Shown in pieces: positions 11,644 to 22,000 of a DNA stretch of 64,000 nucleotides. The position numbers and the translations under genes were made by a program. The stretch spans positions 2,108,001 through 2,172,000 of the forward strand of contig WFMF01000002.1 of the NCBI GenBank assembly GCA_011033025.1. Direction: 5' to 3'. The stretch comes from Beroe forskalii (taxonomy: Eukaryota > Ctenophora > Nuda > Beroida > Beroidae). The first letter of the stretch is position 1. Each line of letters starts with the position of its first letter. A model generated the notes under the pieces. That model saw only the letters and a list, made by a program, of their open reading frames with translations. It did not search any database and was not told where the DNA came from.

Positions 11644-12416
11644 ATGGCAATGGCCACCAAACTGAAAGCAGAAGCACTTGGTCTCGTTTCTAGCCCGCTA
11701 AGGAAGCGTCGTCGTTGTCTTCCGAGCCAACGTACCCAGATATTCGACTACTTTATAGTCATTGACTTCGAAGCCACCTGCTGGAAAGACAAGGAAAGGC
11801 AGCCCTACAAGGGTGAAATCATTGAGTTCCCTGCTGTCCTAATGGACTCAGCAACGGGTAACATAGAATCAGAATTTCACCATTACGTCATGCCTGTGGA
11901 GGGCACCATGCTGTCCGAATTTTGCAAAAGTCTGACTGGAATCAGCCAGGACACTGTCGAATCAGCTGCCCCCCTACCCACTGTCATGAAACTCTTTTCT
12001 GATTGGATAACTCAGATATCAGCTTCACACAACTTGGTAATAAATCCATCTGAGACCCTGTCCGGTAAGAAACATGCCACTTTCATCACATGGAGTGATT
12101 GGGATCTGGGCACCCAACTACTGTACGAATGTAAACGCAAGTCAATCTACAGAGCCAGTCATTTCAACTCTTGGTGTGATCTACGACTGCAGTTCAGGGA
12201 GTTTTACCGCATTAAACCCAGGGGGTTGAAACTCGAGGCTTGCTGTTTGCTGGCAAGGAGCACTCTGGCATAGACGATGCGAAGAACACAGCGAGATTAG
12301 CGTTCAAGATGGTGACAGAAGGGTGCTGTTTGAGGGTTACCAAGACTTTGACAACAGGGAAAGCTGTTCTGTCCTACAGAAAGGGAGGGGTTGGTAAACC
12401 CGTGCAAGTCACGTGA
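11644..12416 (+). pseudogene. Second ERI2-like exonuclease, frameshifted before the last catalytic residues
   Basis: Tandem paralog of the preceding gene. The frame from about 11647 keeps D and E of VIDFEATCW and D of TWSDWDLG, then runs into a stop at 12271-12273 after 209 codons. Relative to the first copy, about 13 bases are missing just after the KPRGLK codons (near 12230-12236), and the correct continuation, including EHSGIDDAKNTARLAF with the catalytic His and Asp, is readable in another frame to a TGA at 12414-12416. The truncated product would lack two of five catalytic residues. The downstream half remains free of other breaks, so the deletion is recent or an assembly error. AATAAA lies at 12543-12548. 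Confidence 0.8.
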
Positions 12417-13085
12417 ACCCCGGTGTGTCAACTGTCAACTGTTCGTGTCAGAAATGCGGTAACTGGGCTTATCGAGTGTAATAATAAATTATATGCATTC
12501 CTTGGGATACTGAGCTGTGCTTGCATATTACGTTGATTTACCAATAAAATCTTCTGGTTATAATCAAAGTGTTTAACCTAATTTTTTTAAGTTACTAGTC
12601 TCATCTGCATCCTAGTCCTCCCTTTTTTAGCTCTTACTATAATAAATACTTTTGACTCATTTTTATATCCAATTTAATCTTGCTGTCAATAGCACATTTT
12701 ATTGTATGTTGTGTGTTTGGTACCTATTTAAATTATTTCATTTGTGACAATATTTATAAATAAATGCTTCATATTTCATTAAGTCATTTGTAACCACTAT
12801 TCCACTATTCCGTATCTTATTATGGCATCGAGTGTAGAGTGTGTTATTCAGTTCTTTACGTTTGATTTAATCAAAATTACAAGTTGTTGAACGTAACCTC
12901 ATCGTTCTGTGATCGTTTTGACTTTTGAAATTTCAAACATTTGAATTCAATGGAAGTGAATCTACTGTAAAAGAGTTGAAGCATCTTACCATTCGTTTGT
13001 CAGCATTGTTTTCCTATATTTGTTAATTGTAATTTTAATTTTGTAATTTTACTCTAGTGAAATGTAACGTGTTGAGGAATGGTAG
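12417..13085. other. Intergenic, 3' region of the ERI2-like copies and 5' region of SFT2D3-like
   Basis: AT-rich sequence with no coding exon recognised. Confidence 0.5.
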
Positions 13086-14673
13086 ATGGCGGCTGACTTG
13101 AAGACAATCACTTCCTTCTTCATCAAGCAAAACAAGGAACAAGGTAATGCTGTAGTAGTGTTTCTTAGTGAATTTTTTTCCTGCAAACCATTTTCCATAA
13201 CTTAATTAGGCTGTATAATTAGCTGCCAGACTGCTCTTTTGCCAGTCAATAATGATATACACAAAATTTACACCAAAATGCAATGAAGCAAACAATGTAC
13301 AATGTAGTGTTGTCTATGTACATCGTACTCAATCTATTCAAGCTATGTATAATGTAATGTGAGTATGTGGGACATGCATTGAACAGCACCTATGCTCTAT
13401 AGTCTATAGTCCTACTATACGTCGCCCCAAACCTCACCGAGCATTATCTAGATAATATCCTACTGTGGTTTGTCTAAATTACCAATCGTTGTCTAAGTAA
13501 GGGATAAAAGCACTGTGACCGAATATTGACGTATGTTGCTATTTAATGGAGGGATGGAGGATGTTAATCATAAAGATGGGATCGAAATACTGATGGTTAT
13601 GGAGCAATGTTTGATCTTTTGAATGTAAATTGATAAGATAATTATCAAGCTATGGCTAAGTAATTCAAGCTTCAGTATCATTTGAAATCTATATTCTTAG
13701 ATGCTAGAATATAGAATACAAACATTGACACAAAGATTCCGTAAATCAATGTGATTTCGTTATCCATGTGATTTCGCAATCGTTGCCAATGTTGACCTAT
13801 CATTAAGTTCCCTCTAGCTCCACATCATTGATTTTACCTCCCCAAACGTGTTGCATCATAATAGATAACCACTGGCCACTAAAGATTTAATAGAAAATCC
13901 CGAATTTCCATTTAAATTTAATTTATATAGGTAGTTACTTAATACTTATAACTTATAGTGATTATTTTACCGGTTCTCGGCAACTAAATTATTCCAGCAT
14001 CCTCTTTGACAGCATGATGTTATGTTATTTTATCACGCTTCTGTCCTCCCACTACATTACACCCTTAAAGATCCCAAGCTTTACTTTTCAAACCTTTTCA
14101 GACAGACAACAAGCGGAAGTTCTAATAGAATCGAGTGAAGCAGACGACACAATGTCCGAAGCAGACTCCTCCTACAACTCCTGGATCCCTAACGTGTGGA
14201 ACAATGCCATTCAGGAAGACCCCTACCTCCCCTCCATGACCAAGCGACAACGTCTCACTGGCTTCATGGTGTGCCTCATGGGGGGCTGGCTGTGTTTCGG
14301 ACTCTCCTTCATCTACATTCCCTTCATTCTGCTGAAAGCCCGGAAGTTCGTCCTGCTGTTCTCGTTAGGAAGTGTTTTCTCGATGGGGAGTTTCTCGATG
14401 TTGTGGGGACCCTGGAATCATGTGCAGCACTTGGTGAAGCGATCCAGGCTGCCGTTCACCGCAGCTTACTTCTCTACCCTCTTCCTTACTATCTACACGG
14501 CCATGGTTATGAAGAGCACTATTCTAACTGTTTTCTGTGCAGTAGCGCAGTTCGTAGCCCTCCTCTGGTATGTCTTTAGTTATGTGCCTGGGGGTGTCAC
14601 GGGGCTCAAGTTCTTCACTAAAGTCTTCTCTAAGTCCATGTTAAAAACAGCTCAGAATACACTACCGCTTTAA
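13086..14673 (+). CDS. SFT2 domain Golgi membrane protein, SFT2D3-like
   Basis: Two exons, 13086-13143 and 14102-14673, give 209 residues; the donor GTAATG and acceptor TTTTCAG join in phase 1. The N-terminal 70 residues are polar (MAADLKTITSFF, then acidic), followed by four hydrophobic segments in the SFT2/Got1 arrangement: FMVCLMGGWLCFGLSFIY, the ARKFVLLFSLGSVF helix, FTAAYFSTLFLTIY and ILTVFCAVAQFVALLWYV. The RKF(V)LLxSLGS and YVPGG motifs fit the SFT2D3 branch. Yeast Sft2 assists endosome-to-Golgi vesicle fusion; the same role is inferred. The frame also runs open upstream of exon 2 (from 14014), but the short first exon gives a better start and splice. Confidence 0.82.
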
Positions 14674-15188
14674 ATACTTAAATTCAGATCTGTAAATTGT
14701 ATGATGCATGAAGATAAAATTTTATTGCTTTGATAAACTTTAGTATTAAGATCTGATGATAATCCGGCATAAATTTACGTGTGCTCGTATTGCACTCAAG
14801 ATAAATTTGATTTTGCTAGTTTTCTTTTTTCTGATAATAATGCAATATTGTTGTACATAAGCTTTCGGTATTGGGTAATAATTTATTATTGTAAACTAAA
14901 TAGAACTGTACAGTGAGTGAATGAAAGATTTGCTTGATAGATTTTCGAGCATGATAAAAAATTAATATACCTACTCGTAACCCGGTTATGTTTTGAAAAC
15001 TCTAGTGGCATGAGTTAATTATTGAAGTATTACTCCTGGTGACGTAATGTAACGTTCGCATGCTCTGTTAGTTGTTTTTATTGAGTTTATGAAAGCTAAT
15101 TTCAAATCAATTGAATTTTTTCGTTGCTGCTCGCCTTGTTTTAATGAAAATAGGAGGAGGTTTTTTCGGTTTTTCAAAAACAAGTTCA
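14674..15188. other. 3' flank of the SFT2D3-like gene
   Basis: AT-rich, no gene or repeat recognised. Confidence 0.5.
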
Positions 15189-15884
15189 TTTAAAGGGGGG
15201 GGTGTCACTGTCCCAATTGTCCCAAGCTCAAGAAAAAGTGGATTGGGACAGGGACAATTGGGACAAATGGGACATTTGGGACAAATGGGACAATTGGGAC
15301 AAATGGGACAGAGAAAATAGAACAAATGGGACTCAAAAAGTGAATTTAGACTGGGAAAATTGGGACAATTGGGACAAATGGGACAATTGGGACAAATGAG
15401 GCAGAGAAAAATTGGACTCTAAAAGTGAATTGGGACTGAGACATTTGGGACAAATGGGACATTTGGGACAAAAGTAGCAGAGACAACTGGGGCTCAAATG
15501 TTTGTTTTTGAGTGACAGTTAAGTGTTTTTGTCTCTCAGCCTGTTGCATGGCGGCACTTGCTGCGTTGCAACTGCCACTGTCTTTTTCCTTTCATAGGTT
15601 TTGGTATAGGGCAGTGGGAACACTTAACCACTGCAAACAAACACAACCAAAATATGTACTTAGCATAGTAGTATGAATATAAATTTCATTACAATGTCCT
15701 AGAAAAACTTGGATCAATGTAAAAATGATAAATGACTGATTTTTTGAAACTTTTTATTTGTCCCAATTGTCCCAAATGTCCCAGTTGTCCCAATTGTCCC
15801 AAAAACCAGTCCCAAACTCAAAAAAAAGTAAATTGGGACAGGGACAATTGGGACATTTGGGACACTGATACTCCCCCCTTTAAA
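15189..15884. mobile_element. Foldback element built from GGGACAAnTG repeats
   Basis: Ends are mutual inverted repeats beginning TTTAAAGGGGGG, followed by TGTCCCAA-type repeats. The interior has 10-bp units alternating GGGACAATTG and GGGACAAATG (15235-15480) and the opposite orientation at about 15760-15810, so the whole can form a long hairpin. The frames through it are translated repeats, not genes. It stands about 170 bp upstream of the AAR2 start. Confidence 0.65.
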
Positions 15885-15921
15885 ATGATTTTACTCATTA
15901 TATTATCATCATTCGCTGATA

Positions 15922-16076
15922 ACTAACATTCCAAACCCTCACTCGATCAATAGAAAGGCCTCATCGCTGCCCCTGTAACATTCCAACCCCTCACTAGACC
16001 ACTAGAATGGCCTCATCCCAGCCCCTGTAACATTCCAACCCCTCAATAGAATGGCCTCATCGCAGCCCCTCTACAA
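15922..16076 (+). promoter_or_regulatory. Triplicated AAR2 leader with a uORF that copies the true start
   Basis: Three tandem units of about 45-50 bp share AATAGAATGGCCTCAT and CAGCCCCTGTAACATTCC. In unit 1 the ATG is AAG; unit 2 has an ATG at 16007 whose frame stops after seven codons (MASSQPL, TAA at 16028-16030); unit 3 carries the AAR2 start at 16051, encoding the same first seven residues before continuing. If transcription starts upstream, unit 2 is a short uORF in the same start context as the main ORF. Confidence 0.6.
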
Positions 16077-19000
16077 CCTGAACAAGGATCAGGTGGAGGA
16101 GGTCTATAAACACGGTAGTTTCCTGATCGTGGAGAACATGCCCCAAGGCACGCCCTACACAGTTTTAATAACTATAAGCTTTGCAACATTATAACAATGG
16201 AAAATCGTATTTTACGATACGTCGCTCATCTGAATTGTGCCGGTTGCTTCGTCGCATAGAGTTTTTTTTCAAATATACCGCTTTCCAATTACACTGCTCA
16301 GTGAAATTTGGAAGCGTCACATTCGGAAAAACGACTCTCTTGACTTTGGTTGAATGCTTATTATATATGCATCCGTTCAGGCACAGAGTTTGGCATTGAC
16401 TACGGGAGCTGGTCCACGGGGCCCAGGTTCATGGGCCTCAAGATGATTCCCCCGGGGGTCCACTTCGTGTTCTACAGTGCTGTCAGCAAGGAGGGAACTG
16501 TGGCTCCGAGGGCGGGGTTCTTCCACTTCTTCAAGGAGAAGGAGGTGAGGAGGAGGGGTGTGGACTGTGAGAATGGAGGGGTTTGGATTGTGGAGGGGTG
16601 TGGATTGTGGAATGTGGATTGTGGGGGGGGGGGGCATTATTTGTTTAGTTTCAAACTCAGTCTCTATTTAAATCTGTTTCACATCACTATCATCGCATCA
16701 GCACAATGAAATTAATTTAGGAAATGATCTAAGTACTTAATAAGTACAGTCTGCAATATTATATTGTATTTGACTGCCAGTACACACCACTCATTGTACA
16801 AGAGTACAAGTAACTAGACTATTCGACAGATCCTGGTTAAGAAGTACGATGCTGAGCAAGAGATCCTCGTTGACTCTGACACTCATTACACTACACAGGA
16901 AATAGACAAGATGCTCGCCCCCTACCCCTACCAACACTACCAAAGGTAGGTGGGCCAAAACCACTCTGTTTTGGGGATCGTTTTCATTGTAATCAACTTG
17001 CTGATTTCAACCCCCCTCCCCCTCGTAATCAAGTTTACAGTAGTTGTATTTGTTACAATAACATGTAACGTAATCATTCGGAAACCCCCTCCCCCCTCTA
17101 GGTGATTACGTAATATGTGAACAATCCCTTAGTGTATTCTCTTGCCACTTGCTGATATAAGTTAAGTACATTGCAGATGACATGCTTACATCTGCGAGAT
17201 AACCGTTGATGATTCACAGCTTAGACACTTCCTTATCCCATGTATTAAACCTTGAAGTTGAGAATATTTAAATTTTGTTGTCAACCCTATCTTAGGCATG
17301 TCACATACTCCTTATTTCCTTCCCGTGCCCCTGGACAAATTTGCTCTTAGCCGAACCTCCCCTTCTAGTCCTCTGATACTCTTATCGTAGTTTACAGCTA
17401 CGTAAAATATCATTTTTAGAGACTCAGATCAATTTATTCTCAAGCTTGAAAATGATTCGATCGCGTCTTGCATAGGGAAAGTTTTGGCGAGCACGTGTAA
17501 CAATGTTGGTCTCGTGATGGGTGTAGATCTGTGCTAATGGATGCAAATTGGTTTGGGTACCCGCGTCATCGAAATACGTTACAAAACCGTTAATAAATCA
17601 CATACATTGATGTCTGAATTGCTTTAAGGTGTTGTTGATAAAGTAAGTAAGTAACACAAATCGTGTAGGTAAGTTGACACTGCAATGCACTAAAATAGTG
17701 TATGGTCAAAAGAGGTAATTCTTGTTTCCATGATCACGAAACAATGACTATTGACTGCATATGAATTTTCAGAAAATATATTTAACAAAATAAAAGAATT
17801 TTAGAAGTTTTAGGTTACTACAAGTCCTCATCATCCAGTACCTCATGTGGAGCTTCGTGGATTGACATGTACTTTCTGAGGAGAACAGTCAGCGTGAAGC
17901 ACATGAGCAGAACGGCTCCTATCATTAAGTAACAGTAGGAATGCAGGTCAAACAAGGACGGGGCAAACATCGACAGGATGTAGAAGATAGAGAAACCCAA
18001 ATTATTTACGGAGTACCCCAAGGAAGCACCTTCGGCCCCATACACCTTACCAGCCACGCTGTAGTAGATGATGCTGATGCCACTGTCAGAGAGACCAATG
18101 CAAGCACCAATGGCAACACCGTAAGCTGCGTGGGGAGTGATGTAGGTCTCTATTGTTTCCACGTCTAGTATCTCAGATGCAGCGTCTTTGGGTAAGACCA
18201 AGACACAGAGAATCACAGCGGTTATAGCTAGACAGGATGCAATGATGGTGGAAATGGTGTTGCCTAGGATCCTGGTGGAGTAGGTCCACAGCACTGATCC
18301 GACAAGGAAAGCAGCTCCAAGTGACACAGTGCAGAGGGGAGTGAGATCTCTTTGATGAGAGATGGAGGCTAGAGCTGTGGGTAGCATCTTGATAGCTAGA
18401 CCCCACAGGAAGCCCCAGTAAATAAGGGGCAGGAGTAGCAACCAGAAAGCAGGTAGTCTGCACATCTTCCTGAACCACTCCTTCGCAGTAACAACTCTCT
18501 TGCGGGTTGTCTCCTTGTTCATAGGTTCCTCATCTGCTGCCCGGATCTCTTTACACTTCCTAACTTCGGAAACTCCAAAGAAACTGACCAGCGCCATCAG
18601 TAACGTGACAGCCGCACACACGCTGTAAATCACTATCCTGTTAGTCTCGGATATCTTGGTGACGTTATCAAAGTAGAAGTAGTTACAGAGTCCTCCGATA
18701 ATGAGTCCCAGAGAGACGCAAGAAAACCAGACTCCCATGTTCCACTGGAGTTTCCCATCCTTCGAGTTGTTGATGATAACCATCGGCCAGATTATCCACA
18801 TTCCACCAGTCCCGACGCCCGTTACGAAAGCTCCCAGGTATAGCACGTACTGGTTAACAATCCAAATCATGGCCCAGAAACGTCCTGTGATCAGCAGAGC
18901 TGTGAGCAAAGGCGGTAACCTTGATTCCTGCCCATTTGTAGAAGGAATGGTACACGAAACTCACGAGGTCGCTCCGATACACTTGGCTATTTCCGAGTAG

Positions 19001-22000
19001 TACCCTGCTTCCAGGGCAATATCCGAGGATTCGGCCAGAGCGATGTTTTGAACGGTTTCAGCTGGCCCAAGAGCGACGTAGCCCAATGTAATAACTATAC
19101 ATGCTATAACCACGTTCTTTTTCGTTTCAGAGTACTCGAGTTTCATACCTGGTGTTTTTTCAGTTTGTAATGATCCAAAACTTGTTGAAAGCAATTTAGT
19201 TCAATTCAAGTTTTTCATGAAAAGTGTTTTGAAACGCAGTAAAATAGTTATTTAGTCGCTTCTATAATATTCTATTTGATAGGGTTCTGAAGTCAGGAAC
19301 TACAAATTAAGAAATAAGGTAGGTACTGTTAAAGGTGTTTGGTCATCAATTTTAAGGTACAAGTTAATCGACGTAATTAGATGCACCTTATCATGACAAA
19401 CAACACGGTGAAATTCCGGTAGCGCTACGCCTTATATAGCGGAAGATATATGCATGTTAAGATTTCTGCTGATGACGTAGGATCGGTCACCGCGATATTC
19501 TATACATATCCACAGCACAGAATAAACACTGCATCTGCAGTATTATAACATCGTTATTCCGTGTTTTTGTTTGTTTTGCCGCCCAGCTAATTTCACCCAA
19601 TTATTTCACATAATCATTATGCTGCATTAATTATTATTTACTCGTATTATCAAAGTCAATTACTTCGTATATATCATAATCTTTACTTAAATAAACAAGC
19701 GTTTTTCAAACTTATAAAGCAATTGTTCCCGTACTGTACAGTGTACACTGTACAGCTGCCTGGTTTGAAGGTTCTTGGTAGAATGGTATCCAGAGATCCG
19801 TCAATGAAAAGTAGATTTATTGGCAACTAGTGTCAAAGTGTTAGATTATCTGGTTTCATAGCGATCAGTATCCTGGAGCTCCTTCACGAAACATTTAGGA
19901 AGGCATTAGGATTTCCTAACTGAAAGTTAGGAACCCTTAATTAGATTTGATGTTCACGAAACTCCACTTAGGAACACTATTTTCTATTTTAGGAATTCCT
20001 AACTCGGTCTAGAATTGTGTTTAGGAATTCTTAATTTTGTCGCTCCTAAGTCCGCGTGAGACCTCACGATAATTGCGTGATTCCTAAAATGGTGTTCCTA
20101 GGAAGTATTAGTTCCCGTTCCCCAAATTATATCGCTCCTAACTTTTTCCTAAGTGCTTCCTAAGTTGTCAAAAGTTAGGAGAGCTAAAATGCTGTCCTAA
20201 CTCCAAATTCCTAAATTTTCGGTGTCAATTTCACGCTGTGGCTGGGAGAATAATCTAATTCATAGCTGAAAGAGAGGTAATTCTTACGGAAGATACTTCC
20301 AATTACCCCACGCAGAAACGTTGCCATCCGACCCTCGTAGTTGATGGCATGATCTGTAATTTCTAAACCATTCGTTAGCCAATATAATAAGAATTTAGGG
20401 AGATTTAAGATCAAGCTGACTAATTGGAGGAATTAGGAAAACACAGCAATAAATCAAGGAAGTCATATTAGGATAGGTAAGACTCCAATTGTTTTTACTT
20501 GTTAAACTTAGAGAAGTGATGATTTGTTGATTTCAATCTGAATCAGGTGTTTCCTGCCCGAGGATTTGATGGTATTTTCAAATCCTTAAGTTCTGTGCAG
20601 CTGTTTTTAAACGTTGGTATCTCGTGCTTTTTCACTTCAAGAATTTGTTTTTTTAGGACAAACCCCTCAGCCTTGATGATCTGCAGTTTGCAATGCTCCA
20701 CTCCTCTAATTCAATAACACCGGAGCAGCGGTAATCCAATAGAAACGGGACACTTTGATTGGCTTGTGTTTGTTTTAGGAGTATCAACACGTGATCAGAT
20801 AATTGCGTGATCAGAATTCCTAACTGCAGTTTCGTGAACAACACCTCCACTAAGAATCTCAAATAGATTTAGGAAAATAAATTTCGTGAACCCTTCCTAA
20901 TTTGTTTCCTAAGCGTTTTCCTAAGTTACTTTCCTAAATGTATTCCTAAACTGCACTTAGGAATTTCTTTCGTGAAGGAGCTCCTGGTATCAGTGTTAAG
21001 CGAATTGGTGTCAAAGCGAACAGCGAATCATTTTCAGGGTGGTCAGTTAATTTGTTGTCGGTATGATCAGTAATCAGGTATCAGAGTGATCAGTGAATTG
21101 ATGTTGGAGTGTCAGTGATCAATGAATTGGTGTCAGCGTAAGCAGATTAAGTGAATTGGGGTCAGGGTGAGTAATAAATTGGTGTCACTGTGCGCAGTGA
21201 AATGGTGTCGGGGTGATCAGTGAATTGGTGTCAGGCTGATCAGTGAATTGGTGTCAGGGTGAGCAATAAATTGGTTTCAGGGTAATCAGTAAATTGGTGC
21301 CAGGTTGATCAGAGAATTCGTGTCAGGTTCATCATTGATCAGTGAATTGGTGTCAGGGTGATCAGTGAATTGGAGTCAGGGTGAGCAAGGTGATGCGACC
21401 TTTTTGCCCCCCGACTTTTTATCCCCCGACCTTTTACAGGTGCGACCTTTTACAGGTGCGACCTTTTACCCCCTGCTTTGCCTTTGATCTGTACTGTTTT
21501 CTAAGGGGGATAAAAAGGCGCACTTCTGCCATAGACTGCGACTTTTTATCCCCTATTGAAAACGAGCTCCAAATGAAGCAGGGGGATAAAAAGTCGTAGA
21601 TAGCAGTAGAACTGCGACCTTTTATCCCCGTTCAAGCTTCGATGGGGATAAACAGTCGTACCTAACCATAGAACTGCGACCTTTTACCCCCCACTGGATC
21701 ACATTTTGAGGAGAAACTCACGTGAATACGTTACGCTGTCTGGTTCGAGCAATGGTGTCAGGTACCAACTTACCAAGGATCGTATCATGATCCTTCAGTT
21801 CAAGCAGCAGGAACTCTTCCCTAAGTAAACCTTTGACCTCGGGAGAAGAAGCTTTCTGCTCTTTCCTTCGTTCTTCTCTGACTGCTGGTCTACTCGTGTC
21901 TGCCAACCTCTTTCCTTCCTGACGTGCTCCCCATCCTCCACTGGCACTACTTCGAATCAACTTGGATCGGACTCCTGTGTTCCCTCTCGTGATGTGGAAT

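Noticed and set aside
14196-14579. A second frame of 127 codons overlapping the SFT2D3-like exon
   Set aside because: It is the shadow of a conserved membrane protein in another frame; the peptide has no family features.
19877-20982. Small - strand frames shared by the 1.1-kb copies as a transposase
   Set aside because: At 67-69 codons, starting at non-ATG or weak positions and without recognisable domains, they more likely reflect conserved element sequence.
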